64,000 nt of DNA from a bacterium (GTDB taxonomy: Bacteria > Bacillota > Bacilli > Lactobacillales > Streptococcaceae): contig CAJNCS010000003.1 in assembly GCA_905221325.1 (NCBI GenBank), positions 124,001-188,000 on the forward strand. The letters are read 5' to 3'. Under the pieces are notes generated by a model. It had not been told where the DNA came from. It saw only the letters and a program-made list of their open reading frames with translations, and ran no database searches. Below, piece by piece: positions 1-9,103 of this stretch. The stretch's first letter is position 1. The number at the start of each line of letters is the position of its first letter. The position numbers and the translations under genes are program-made.

Positions 1-496
1 CTTCATTCATATCGGACATTGTTTTTTCTTCAACATCTAACCAGTAGTAGCTAGGATTGTAGGGAGAAGCAGCGTTGTAGAAGACTTCAGCAGCCTTCTC
101 CATTTCTTCCTTATTTTTTCCAGCTACATAGGCATAAACCCCCACAGGGACATTCCGTTTTTGAAATTCTGCTATATGATTTTTATAGGCTTTATCGACA
201 CCATTGATAAAGGCAGCATCATTTGCTTCAGTATGCTGAGCCCCATTGTGCACGCGAACGATAACACCAGAAATGTTTTGAGATAAGGTGTCATAGTTGA
301 TTTCCTCAGGTCTTTGCCAACCAGAGACATCGATAATGGGCTTATCAAGATTATGCAAGGCTTGTGTTTCAACTTGAAGAGCATTTGGTTTAGTTTTGAT
401 AGGATGGTCCTCAAAACTTGGTTTGTTGAGGAGTAAAATCGCTATGAAAATTCCAAATAAACTCAAAATAATAGCAGGATGAATTTGTTTTCTCAT
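1..496 (-). CDS. GH25-family lysozyme-like protein, C-terminus beyond window
   Basis: Reading the minus strand from ATG at 496 gives about 165 residues that run off the left edge. An N-terminal hydrophobic stretch (roughly residues 6-23, IHPAIILSLFGIF...) acts as a signal anchor. The mature part carries DVSGWQ and, near the end of the visible part, YYWLDVEE. These fit the catalytic Asp and the D-x-E pair of glycoside hydrolase family 25 muramidases, which cut the MurNAc-GlcNAc bond of peptidoglycan outside the membrane. The gene is divergent from glmU, as in the pneumococcal map. No choline-binding repeats are visible, but the C-terminus is missing. Confidence 0.8.
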   Translation of the reverse strand, partial: MRKQIHPAIILSLFGIFIAILLLNKPSFEDHPIKTKPNALQVETQALHNLDKPIIDVSGWQRPEEINYDTLSQNISGVIVRVHNGAQHTEANDAAFINGVDKAYKNHIAEFQKRNVPVGVYAYVAGKNKEEMEKAAEVFYNAASPYNPSYYWLDVEEKTMSDMNE

Positions 497-614
497 ATTT
501 ATTTAGTTTATCGTAAAAATTTAAAAAAATCAAAGGAAACAGTTTAGAAATGTAGACAAGTAGGGGAGATTTTCAGGAAAGCACCTGTTTGTTTGTTCTT
601 TAAAAGTAAAATTA

Positions 615-623
615 TGGTATAAT
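615..623 (+). promoter_or_regulatory. Extended -10 promoter of the glmU operon
   Basis: TGGTATAAT (TGnTATAAT, hexamer 618-623) lies 32 bases before the glmU ATG. No good -35 hexamer sits at the usual spacing, which is typical for extended -10 promoters of streptococci. Confidence 0.6.
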
Positions 624-627
624 ATAA

Positions 628-2034
<1,407 letters not shown>

Positions 2035-2043
2035 GAGTTTGTC

Positions 2044-2589
2044 ATGGAATTTGAAGAAAAAACGATTAGTCGGAAGGAAATCTATCAAGGTCCTATTTTC
2101 AAACTAGTACAAGACCAGGTGGAACTACCAGAAGGAAAGGGTACTGCCCAACGTGACTTGATTTTTCACAATGGAGCCGTTTGTGTACTAGCCGTGACAG
2201 CTGAGGATAAAATCGTTCTTGTTAAGCAATATCGGAAGGCCATCGAGGCTATCTCTTATGAGATTCCCGCGGGAAAACTGGAAATTGGTGAAAATGCGGA
2301 TCCAATGGCAGCTGCCCTTCGTGAATTGGAAGAAGAGGTTGCCTACACGGCTAAGTTAGAGCTGATATACGATTTCTATTCTGCGATTGGATTTTGTAAT
2401 GAAAAACTAAAACTCTACCTTGCTAGTGATTTGGTCAAGGTGGAAAATCCTCGCCCGCAAGACGATGATGAAACTTTGGAAGTTCTAGAAGTGAGTCTAG
2501 AGGAGGCCAAGAACCTGATCCAGTCAGGTCATATCTGTGATGCCAAGACCATTATGGCGATCCAGTACTGGGAACTACAAAAGAAATAG
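2044..2589 (+). CDS. Nudix hydrolase, ADP-ribose pyrophosphatase type
   Basis: This 181-residue cytoplasmic nudix protein resembles the YqkG/NudF ADP-ribose pyrophosphatases, which split ADP-ribose to AMP and ribose-5-phosphate. The nudix box begins at PAGKLEIGE and continues to [11 protein letters not shown]. The glutamates of REL-x-EE that bind metal are present. Between GxxxxxE and RE there are nine residues where the textbook box has seven, and the usual Gly after EE is Ala, so this is a variant box. It is the second gene of the glmU operon (9-base gap before, 11 after). ADP-ribose as substrate is inferred from family resemblance. Confidence 0.87.
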   Translation: MEFEEKTISRKEIYQGPIFKLVQDQVELPEGKGTAQRDLIFHNGAVCVLAVTAEDKIVLVKQYRKAIEAISYEIPAGKLEIGENADPMAAALRELEEEVAYTAKLELIYDFYSAIGFCNEKLKLYLASDLVKVENPRPQDDDETLEVLEVSLEEAKNLIQSGHICDAKTIMAIQYWELQKK

Positions 2590-2600
2590 AGGAGCAACCC

Positions 2601-2912
2601 ATGGGAAAACCTTTATTAACAGACGAAATGATTGAACGTGCCAATCGTGGTGAGAAAATCTCAGGACCACCCCTTCAAGATGATGAGGAAACCAAAATCC
2701 TGCCAACTGCTTCACAACATTTTGCTTATTCACGTTCTAGAGACCACGGTTTTAGTCAAGATACACTTACAATCGAAGTAGAACCAACGATTCATAAAAG
2801 TCGCCGCATTGAGAATACTAAGAGAAATGTTTTTAATTCGAAACTCAATCGCATCTTGTTTGCAGTCATCCTACTTTTGATTTTGTTAATTTTAGCAATG
2901 AAACTCTTGTAA
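2601..2912 (+). CDS. macP: MacP, membrane-anchored cofactor of the cell-wall synthase PBP2a
   Basis: A 103-residue protein with a charged cytoplasmic N-terminus and one C-terminal membrane segment (about residues 85-103, [17 protein letters not shown]). It matches the pneumococcal MacP gene in sequence start ([10 protein letters not shown]), length, topology and position between the nudix gene and mtnN. MacP activates the bifunctional PBP2a and is phosphorylated by the Ser/Thr kinase StkP on a threonine near residue 32; the equivalent here is Thr31 in [10 protein letters not shown]. It is translated from GAGGAGC just upstream and belongs to the glmU operon. Confidence 0.85.
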   Translation: MGKPLLTDEMIERANRGEKISGPPLQDDEETKILPTASQHFAYSRSRDHGFSQDTLTIEVEPTIHKSRRIENTKRNVFNSKLNRILFAVILLLILLILAMKLL

Positions 2913-2927
2913 TTGAAAGGAAATGAG

Positions 2928-3620
2928 ATGAAAATTGGAATCATTGCTGCCATGCCAGAAGAGTTGATACATTTGACTCAGAATTTGGATAAACCTCAAG
3001 AAGTCCAAGTCATGGGAAATACCTACTACACTGGCACTGTTGGCAATACAGAAGTCGTTCTAGTTCAGAGTGGGATTGGAAAGGTCATGTCGGCTATGAG
3101 TGTAGCGGTGTTAGCTGACCATTTTCAGGTAGAAGCTATCATCAATACAGGATCAGCAGGTGCTCTTGCAGAAGGGATTGCTGTCGGTGATGTAGTGATT
3201 GCGGACAAACTAGTCTACCATGATGTGGATGTGACTGCTTTTGGTTATGCTTATGGCCAAATGGCTGGTCAATCTCTTTACTTTGAATCCGACAAGAAGT
3301 TCATCGCTAGGATTCAAGAAAGTTTATCTCAAGTAGAACAGACCTGGCACCTAGGCTTGATTGCTACAGGGGACAGTTTTATAGCTGGAGAAGATAAGAT
3401 TGCTAGTATCAAATCCCACTTTCCAGATGTTTTAGCAGTTGAAATGGAAGGGGCGGCCATTGCTCAGGCGGCTCAGACTCTTGACCTACCTTTCCTCGTC
3501 ATTCGTGCTATGAGTGACAATGCCAATCACGAAGCCTCTATCTCTTTTGATGAGTTTATTATCGAAGCTGGGCGTCGTTCGGCCCAAGTCTTACTAGCCT
3601 TTTTAAAGGCCTTGAATTAA
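2928..3620 (+). CDS. mtnN: 5'-methylthioadenosine/S-adenosylhomocysteine nucleosidase
   Basis: The 230-residue enzyme (also called Pfs) cleaves adenine from MTA and SAH, feeding methionine salvage and the LuxS/AI-2 route. Family motifs are visible: IIAAMPEE at the start with the catalytic Glu, NTGSAGAL, IATGDSF, AVEMEGAAIAQ and the MSDNA motif with the catalytic Asp. The ATG at 2928 is chosen over an in-frame TTG at 2913 because GAAAGG at 2915-2920 is correctly spaced for it. It is the last gene of the glmU operon. Confidence 0.96.
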   Translation: MKIGIIAAMPEELIHLTQNLDKPQEVQVMGNTYYTGTVGNTEVVLVQSGIGKVMSAMSVAVLADHFQVEAIINTGSAGALAEGIAVGDVVIADKLVYHDVDVTAFGYAYGQMAGQSLYFESDKKFIARIQESLSQVEQTWHLGLIATGDSFIAGEDKIASIKSHFPDVLAVEMEGAAIAQAAQTLDLPFLVIRAMSDNANHEASISFDEFIIEAGRRSAQVLLAFLKALN

Positions 3621-3628
3621 GCGGAAAT

Positions 3629-3657
3629 TTGACAGTTTATCTAGCTTATGATAAGAT
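3629..3657 (+). promoter_or_regulatory. rocS promoter
   Basis: TTGACA at 3629-3634 and TAAGAT at 3652-3657 are 17 bases apart, with TG one base before the -10. rocS therefore has its own transcript separate from the glmU operon. Confidence 0.7.
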
Positions 3658-3696
3658 TTAAATAAAGAAAAGCTAGAAAACGTTTCAGAGGATATT

Positions 3697-4191
3697 ATGA
3701 GTATTGAAATGACCGTCAGCGAGATTGCAGAGGTCTTAGGACTATCTCGTCAGGCAATCAACAATCGTGTCAAAGAACTTCCCGAAGAGGACACGAAAAA
3801 AAATGACAAAGGTGTAACAGTAGTTACTCGAAGTGGCTTGATTAAGCTAGAAGAAATCTATAAAAAAACGATTTTTGAAGATGAACCAGTCAGTGATGAT
3901 GTCAAACAACGGGAACTGATGGAAATCTTGGTCGATGAGAAAAATGCTGAAATTCTTCGTTTGTACGAGCAACTCAAGGCCAAGGACCAGCAACTGGCAG
4001 AAAAAGATGAGCAGATGCGCATCAAAGACCGCCAGATTGCAGAAAAGGACAAACAATTGGACCAACAGCAACAGTTAACTCTTCAAGCAATGAAGGATCA
4101 AGAAAGCTTGAAACTCGAGTTGGACCAAGCAAAAGAAGAAGTCCAAGCAACCAAAAAAGGCTTTTTTGCTCGTCTATTTGGAGGAAAATAA
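3697..4191 (+). CDS. rocS: RocS, regulator of chromosome segregation
   Basis: This 164-residue protein has three parts: an N-terminal helix-turn-helix (residues 3-45, SEIAEVLGLSRQAINNRV), a long Gln/Lys/Glu-rich coiled coil (about 65-150, with repeats such as AEKDEQMRIKDRQIAEKD), and a short amphipathic C-terminal tail, KKGFFARLFGGK. That architecture and its position directly after mtnN match pneumococcal RocS, which binds DNA and the membrane and links ParB-dependent origin segregation with the capsule kinase CpsD. Older annotations call it a DUF536 protein. Assignment rests on architecture and synteny. Confidence 0.82.
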   Translation: MSIEMTVSEIAEVLGLSRQAINNRVKELPEEDTKKNDKGVTVVTRSGLIKLEEIYKKTIFEDEPVSDDVKQRELMEILVDEKNAEILRLYEQLKAKDQQLAEKDEQMRIKDRQIAEKDKQLDQQQQLTLQAMKDQESLKLELDQAKEEVQATKKGFFARLFGGK

Positions 4192-4232
4192 AGAAGCTGT
4201 TTGGGTTATTCACTAACCTAATAGCTTCTTTT
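4192..4232 (+). terminator. Intrinsic terminator after rocS
   Basis: AGAAGCT...GGGTTA pairs with TAACC...AGCTTCT across a TTCAC loop, followed by TTTTATT. Confidence 0.85.
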
Positions 4233-4272
4233 ATTATTTATAGTTTAAATTGAGTCGAAATTGAGGTAAATG

Positions 4273-4863
4273 ATGGAAAAATTAAGAGACTATATCGCCT
4301 TTGACTTAGAATTCAATCAACACGAAGGGGTTACTCATTTAATTCAGGTATCAGCAGTTCGTTTTCAAGATGGTCAAGAGATAGGTGCTTTTGATTCTTA
4401 TGTCCATACCAGCGTGCCTTTAAAGAGTTTTATTAATGGTTTGACAGGAATTACAGCTGAAACCTTGAAAGATGCGCCAATGGTGGAGCAAGTTTTAAAG
4501 GACTTTAAAGCGTTTGTTGGCAATTCACCTATCGTTGGATACAATGCGGCCAAGAGTGATTTGCCTATTCTCATGGAGCATGGCTTGGACTATCGTGACC
4601 AGTATAAGGTCGACCTATATGATGAGGCTTTTGAGCGCCGTAGTTCCGACCTACACGGCATAGCTAACCTCAAACTGCAAACCGTTGCGAATTTTTTAGG
4701 GTTTAAAGGTCAATCGCATAATAGTTTAGAAGATGCCCGCATGACGGCGCGTGTTTATGAAGCCTTTCTGGAGTCTGACGAAGGAAAACTATTATTAGAA
4801 GAACAGAGCAATCTATCCATGAATCCCTTTGGTGGGCTAGACTTATCTCAATTTCCAGACTAG
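4273..4863 (+). CDS. DnaQ-like 3'-5' exonuclease (DEDDh)
   Basis: The 196-residue protein is a free-standing exonuclease domain of the DNA polymerase III epsilon/PolC-exo type. Exo I is FDLEFN near residue 10 (Asp and Glu ligands), Exo II is VGYNAAKSDLP, and Exo III is HNSLEDARMTARVYE with the DEDDh His and Asp. It probably trims 3' ends of DNA or RNA; the substrate is not evident. ATG at 4273 is preferred to ATG at 4270 because GAGG at 4263-4266 is then 6 bases away. Its stop is followed immediately by the next gene, with which it is probably cotranscribed. Confidence 0.85.
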   Translation: MEKLRDYIAFDLEFNQHEGVTHLIQVSAVRFQDGQEIGAFDSYVHTSVPLKSFINGLTGITAETLKDAPMVEQVLKDFKAFVGNSPIVGYNAAKSDLPILMEHGLDYRDQYKVDLYDEAFERRSSDLHGIANLKLQTVANFLGFKGQSHNSLEDARMTARVYEAFLESDEGKLLLEEQSNLSMNPFGGLDLSQFPD

Positions 4864-4871
4864 GAGTGCCT

Positions 4872-6635
4872 ATGAAACCTGAAAAACCTAAAAAGCTAGG
4901 TTTTAGGAAAATTTACCTCAACCTAGATAAAGTTCTCTTCCTCTTTTTCTTAATTTTCATGATGGTGGAATATCTGTGGTTACCTCTCAATTCTTTTCTT
5001 GCTGGTCTTTTACTCAGCCAGACGGGCTATCTGTTTATTTCTTACAATAATATTTTTGCCATTATCACGAGTTCTCCTTTAATCAGTCTGGCCTTTCTCG
5101 TCTTGATTGTAATCAATCTTTTGGTGGCCTATTTCCAGATTTGTCTCCTCTTTATTGGGGCGCGTCACCTTCTATACCACGAAAAGAGAACCTTGATTGA
5201 GTACAGTCGCAAAGTTTTCCAGCAAAGTTTTCTGTTCATGAAACGCTTGAGCTTCTGTAAGATGGCCTTTGTATTCTTCTATGTAGCCATGCTCTTTCCT
5301 TTCATCAGGAAAATTTTAAAAATTTATTACTTAAATAAAATCGTTATTCCAGACTTTATCGTGACTTATCTGGAAGACAAGCACTGGCTAGTAGGCTTGA
5401 TGATTTTTGCATCTGCTTGGATTTTGCTCTATGTGTCTGTCCGACTTATGTTTGCCCTTCCGAAGATTCTCTTTGAAAAGAGGACTGTGAGAGAAGGAGT
5501 AAAATATAGCCTACAAAAGACAAAAAAACAAGTTCTCTTTTATGCTTGGAACTTGCTACTCATTATTATTAAAACCTATCTCTTTTTCTTCCTTCTCTTG
5601 ACTCCCTTGCTAATAGGACAGATTGTAATTGACAATTTAACACAGAAAGAATCACTGATTCTTGGAGTTATCAACTTTGTCTTGATAAAAAACATCCACT
5701 ATATGGCCTTGACCTATTTCCTTGTTAAGTTTGTCTCCTTTTTGACTGGTGAGGAACTGGAGATTATGCCAAGAAGAAAAAAAGATCATTTGATGAGATG
5801 GGGAGTTATGGGCTGCGCTAGTATCTTTTTTGCGCTGGAAGGTTATATCTATCTGGAAGCTCCTGTGACAAATACCCCTTTAGTCATTTCACATAGGGGT
5901 GTTTCAAATAAAAATGGTGTACAAAACACTGTGCAGTCTTTGGAAAAAACAGCGCAACTAAAACCAGATTTGATTGAAATGGATGTACAGGAGACCAAAG
6001 ATGGTCAGTTTGTGATGATGCATGACGCCAATCTTAAGAACTTAGCAGGTATCAATGCCAGACCTCAAGACTTGACTTTGGAGGAGTTGACAGGGTTAGA
6101 TATTTCTGAAAATGGCTATCGAACCAAAATATCTAGTTTTGATGACTATCTCAATCGCGCGAATGAACTTCATCAAAGATTGTTGATTGAAATCAAAACC
6201 AGTAAAAAAGACAGTCCACAAATGATGGAACGTTTTCTAGAGAAGTATGGAACGATTATCAAGCAGTATGGTCATCAGATGCAATCACTAGACTATCATG
6301 TGATTGACCAAGTTTTGAAATATGATTCGACTATTCCAGCTTATTTCATCTTGCCTTATAATAGTATTTTCCCAAAAACCAAGGCAACTGGCTATACCAT
6401 GGAGTATTCAACATTGGATGAATATTTTGTCACTAAACTTTGGTATACAGAACAAAAGCTTTACGTATGGACCATCAATAGCTCTGACGCACTTGATAAA
6501 TCGCTGCAGCTGTCAGTTGATGGGATGATTACAGATGACATGGAGATGCTACAGGAGACTTTAGCAGCAGCTCAGGAAGATCCAGAATACACCGATCTTC
6601 TTTTGAAAAAAGCTACGGAATTCTTTAATTTTTAA
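4872..6635 (+). CDS. Membrane-bound glycerophosphoryl diester phosphodiesterase
   Basis: The 587-residue protein has two halves. The first ~330 residues hold a membrane domain with several hydrophobic segments (for example LFLFFLIFMMVEYLWL and FYAWNLLLIIIKTYLFFFLL). The C-terminal half is a GDPD TIM barrel with the HR...E-x-D...H metal and catalytic set: ISHRGVS, LIEMDVQ and MMHDA. It should hydrolyse glycerophosphodiesters such as lipid or teichoic-acid derived ones at the membrane. The usual ENT after HRG is QNT here. ATG at 4872 is used since TAGGAG precedes it; a GTG at 4866 overlaps that ribosome site. Confidence 0.88.
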   Translation: MKPEKPKKLGFRKIYLNLDKVLFLFFLIFMMVEYLWLPLNSFLAGLLLSQTGYLFISYNNIFAIITSSPLISLAFLVLIVINLLVAYFQICLLFIGARHLLYHEKRTLIEYSRKVFQQSFLFMKRLSFCKMAFVFFYVAMLFPFIRKILKIYYLNKIVIPDFIVTYLEDKHWLVGLMIFASAWILLYVSVRLMFALPKILFEKRTVREGVKYSLQKTKKQVLFYAWNLLLIIIKTYLFFFLLLTPLLIGQIVIDNLTQKESLILGVINFVLIKNIHYMALTYFLVKFVSFLTGEELEIMPRRKKDHLMRWGVMGCASIFFALEGYIYLEAPVTNTPLVISHRGVSNKNGVQNTVQSLEKTAQLKPDLIEMDVQETKDGQFVMMHDANLKNLAGINARPQDLTLEELTGLDISENGYRTKISSFDDYLNRANELHQRLLIEIKTSKKDSPQMMERFLEKYGTIIKQYGHQMQSLDYHVIDQVLKYDSTIPAYFILPYNSIFPKTKATGYTMEYSTLDEYFVTKLWYTEQKLYVWTINSSDALDKSLQLSVDGMITDDMEMLQETLAAAQEDPEYTDLLLKKATEFFNF

Positions 6636-6676
6636 CAGAGAAAAAAGGAGAAGTGAACCTTCCTCCTTTTTCTGTA
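6635..6676. terminator. Bidirectional terminator between the GDPD gene and ybaB
   Basis: ACAGA.AAAAAAGGAG pairs with CTCCTTTTTCTGT. The A-run and T-run on the two sides let it serve both convergent genes. Confidence 0.8.
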
Positions 6677-6681
6677 GGTGA

Positions 6682-6981
6682 TTAGAATGGTAATTTTCCA
6701 GCGAAAGCACCTAGTTTTTTCTTAGTCGTTTCATCGATTTGTTCTAGAGCAGCGTTGATGGCTTGAACGGTCATATCAGACAAGGTTTCTAGGTCTTCTG
6801 GATCTACAACTGCTGGACTGAAGTCAATGCTGACAACTTTCTTATCTCCAGTTAAGGTCGCTTGGACAAGATCTTGAGCAGATTTTCCAACAAATTGCAT
6901 GGCAGCGAGTTCTGCTTGACTTTGTTCCATTTGTTTTTGAAGTTTTTGTGCTTGGCGCATCATGTTTTGCATGTTCATCAT
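6682..6981 (-). CDS. YbaB/EbfC-family nucleoid-associated protein
   Basis: A 99-residue small DNA-binding protein. The N-terminus [20 protein letters not shown] and the following helix are characteristic of YbaB/EbfC, which dimerises as a pair of tweezers on DNA. The second half has the [21 protein letters not shown] strand-turn pattern of the family. The ORF opens with two adjacent ATG codons. A purine-rich AAAAAGGGAAC lies 11-12 bases upstream. In most bacteria the gene sits by dnaX/recR; here it stands alone before the choline locus. Confidence 0.9.
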   Translation of the reverse strand: MMNMQNMMRQAQKLQKQMEQSQAELAAMQFVGKSAQDLVQATLTGDKKVVSIDFSPAVVDPEDLETLSDMTVQAINAALEQIDETTKKKLGAFAGKLPF

Positions 6982-7153
6982 AGTGATTTACAGTTCCCTT
7001 TTTCTATTATTTTCTTTTTTATTTTATCAATTTTAGGAGTAAAAGTCTATTATTAGTTTAAATCATTGAGCAAATGAGTTTTTATGGTTCTCAAACTACT
7101 CTTAAGCAATTTAATTTAATTTTATAGTTTTTTCTTCTAATTTCAAAATTTAA

Positions 7154-7181
7154 TTTAAGTTTTCTTTAAGGTTTGTATTAT
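7154..7181 (+). promoter_or_regulatory. CiaR binding site and promoter of tarI-licC
   Basis: TTTAAG (7154-7159), five bases TTTTC, then TTTAAG (7165-7170) is an exact CiaR direct repeat. A -10-like TATTAT follows at 7176-7181. In S. pneumoniae the lic1 operon is a known CiaR target, so this is the expected stress-responsive promoter. Confidence 0.85.
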
Positions 7182-7300
7182 ATTCTAAAGAACTCTATGT
7201 TAACCGAATGTTAAGTAAAAAATATAGAGGGAAATCTAATTTTATTTCTCAAATTTAGATAGATAGTTTTCTGTCTTTTTTTCATGATAGAGGCAGATTG

Positions 7301-7309
7301 TGATATAAT
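7301..7309 (+). promoter_or_regulatory. Second (extended -10) promoter of tarI-licC
   Basis: TGATATAAT lies 44 bases before tarI and about 125 bases after the CiaR-type promoter. Two promoters would give constitutive plus CiaR-dependent transcription. The 6982-7352 gap otherwise holds only AT-rich sequence. Confidence 0.65.
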
Positions 7310-7352
7310 AGATGGTAATGAGTTTTTTAGAACAAACTAAAGGAGAATATAT

Positions 7353-8060
7353 ATGATCTATGCAGGAATCCTAGCCGGAGGAACTGGCACACGCATGGGA
7401 ATCAGCAATTTACCAAAACAATTCTTGGAGTTGGGTGATCGTCCTATTTTGATCCACACAATTGAAAAATTTGTCTTGGAACCAAGTATTGAAAAAATTG
7501 TAGTTGGAGTTCATGGAGACTGGGTGTCACACGCTGAGGACCTGGTTGACAAGTATCTTTCTCTCCACAAGGATCGCATCATCATTACCAAGGGGGGTGC
7601 TGATCGCAATACCAGTATCGAGAAGATAATAGAAGCCATTGATGCCTACCGTCCAATTACTCCAGAAGATATCGTGATTACGCACGATTCTGTTCGTCCA
7701 TTTATCACGCTCCGTATGATTCAGGACAATATCAAGCTCGCTCAAGATCATGATGCAGTTGACACAGTAGTAGAAGCGGTTGATACCATTGTCGAAAGTA
7801 CCAATGGTCAGTTTATCACGGATATTCCAAATCGTGCTCACCTCTATCAAGGTCAAACACCTCAGACTTTCCGTTGCAAGGATTTCATGGATTTATATGG
7901 TTCCCTATCAGATCAAGAAAAGGAAATCCTGACGGATGCATGTAAGATTTTTGTTATCAAAGGGAAGGATGTTGCCCTAGCTAAAGGGGAATATTCAAAC
8001 CTTAAAATCACAACTGTTACAGACTTGAAAATCGCAAAAAGCATGATTGAGAAAGACTAA
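7353..8060 (+). CDS. tarI: Ribitol-5-phosphate cytidylyltransferase
   Basis: A 235-residue IspD/TarI-family nucleotidyltransferase: AGILAGGTGTRMG at residues 4-16 is the CTP-binding loop, with Lys in NLPKQF, and TPEDIVITHDSVRPF supplies further family residues. Because it is followed by tarJ and licABC, it is TarI (CTP + ribitol-5-P to CDP-ribitol) rather than the isoprenoid enzyme IspD. CDP-ribitol feeds the teichoic acid repeat unit. The start has AAAGGAG upstream. Confidence 0.92.
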   Translation: MIYAGILAGGTGTRMGISNLPKQFLELGDRPILIHTIEKFVLEPSIEKIVVGVHGDWVSHAEDLVDKYLSLHKDRIIITKGGADRNTSIEKIIEAIDAYRPITPEDIVITHDSVRPFITLRMIQDNIKLAQDHDAVDTVVEAVDTIVESTNGQFITDIPNRAHLYQGQTPQTFRCKDFMDLYGSLSDQEKEILTDACKIFVIKGKDVALAKGEYSNLKITTVTDLKIAKSMIEKD

Positions 8061-8064
8061 GGCT

Positions 8065-9087
8065 ATGATTAATCAAATTTATCAACTGACAAAACCAAAG
8101 TTTATCAATGTAAAATACCAAGAAGAGGACATCGATCAGGAGAATCATATCCTTATTCGTCCAAATTATATGGCGGTTTGTCATGCGGATCAACGTTACT
8201 ATCAAGGGAAACGCGATCCAAAGATATTGGCTAAAAAGCTTCCTATGGCTATGATTCACGAGTCTTGTGGAACTGTTATTTCTGATCCAACTGGGACTTA
8301 TGAAGTCGGCCAAAAGGTAGTTATGATTCCAAATCAACCGCCTATGCAGAGTGACAAGGAGTTCTACGAAAACTACATGACAGGAACCTACTTCCTATCT
8401 AGTGGCTATGATGGCTTTATGCGAGAATTTGTCTCTCTTCCAAAAGACCGAGTTGTGTCTTATAATGACATTGAGGACACTGTTGCAGCTATTACCGAGT
8501 TTGTGAGTGTCGGTATGCATGCCATGGATCGTTTCTTGAATCTCGCTCATAGCAAGCGAGAGCGCATTGCAGTTATCGGAGACGGTAGCTTGGCCTTTGT
8601 GGTTGCCAATATTATCAATTACACCTTGCCAGAAGCAGAGATTATCGTGATTGGTCGCCATTGGGAAAAACTGGAGCTCTTCTCTTTTGCAAAAGAGTGC
8701 TACATCACGGATAATATTCCAGAGGATTTGACCTTTGATCATGGATTCGAGTGTTGTGGTGGTGATGGTACAGGTCCAGCTATCAATGATTTGATTCGTT
8801 ACATTCGACCTCAGGGAACGATTCTCATGATGGGAGTGAGCGAGTACAAGGTTAATATCAATACGCGAGACTCTTTAGAAAAAGGTTTATTATTGGTCGG
8901 TTCGTCTCGATCTGGACGGATTGATTTTGAAAATGCAATAAAGATGATGGAAGTTAAAAAGTTTGCGAATCGTCTGAAGAATATCCTTTATGTTGAAGAG
9001 CCTGTGAGAGAAATCAAGGACATTCACCGTGTCTTTGCTACAGACCTTAATACTGCTTTCAAAACAGTATTTAAGTGGAAAGTGTAG
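8065..9087 (+). CDS. tarJ: Ribulose-5-phosphate reductase (NADPH), alcohol dehydrogenase family
   Basis: The 340-residue medium-chain dehydrogenase makes ribitol-5-phosphate for TarI. Near the N-terminus VCHADQRYY and AMIHESCG hold the Cys and His/Glu zinc ligands. The Rossmann part contains AVIGDGSLAFVVANI, and FECCGGDGTGPAI lies further on. The ATG at 8065 comes 4 bases after the tarI stop; a longer reading from TTG at 8047 would overlap tarI and is unlikely. The ribosome site is weak, so translation may be coupled to tarI. Confidence 0.9.
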   Translation: MINQIYQLTKPKFINVKYQEEDIDQENHILIRPNYMAVCHADQRYYQGKRDPKILAKKLPMAMIHESCGTVISDPTGTYEVGQKVVMIPNQPPMQSDKEFYENYMTGTYFLSSGYDGFMREFVSLPKDRVVSYNDIEDTVAAITEFVSVGMHAMDRFLNLAHSKRERIAVIGDGSLAFVVANIINYTLPEAEIIVIGRHWEKLELFSFAKECYITDNIPEDLTFDHGFECCGGDGTGPAINDLIRYIRPQGTILMMGVSEYKVNINTRDSLEKGLLLVGSSRSGRIDFENAIKMMEVKKFANRLKNILYVEEPVREIKDIHRVFATDLNTAFKTVFKWKV

Positions 9088-9103
9088 AAGATGGAGGTTA
9101 ATT

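Noticed and set aside
172..414. Minus-strand 80-codon frame inside the first gene
   Set aside because: It is out of frame with the GH25 reading, which has matching motifs, a signal anchor and a proper start.
7301..7318. Identical 18-base stretch TGATATAATAGATGGTAA at 7301 and 50998
   Set aside because: Both are extended -10 promoters of ordinary genes; the match beyond the -10 is short and no shared regulation is evident.
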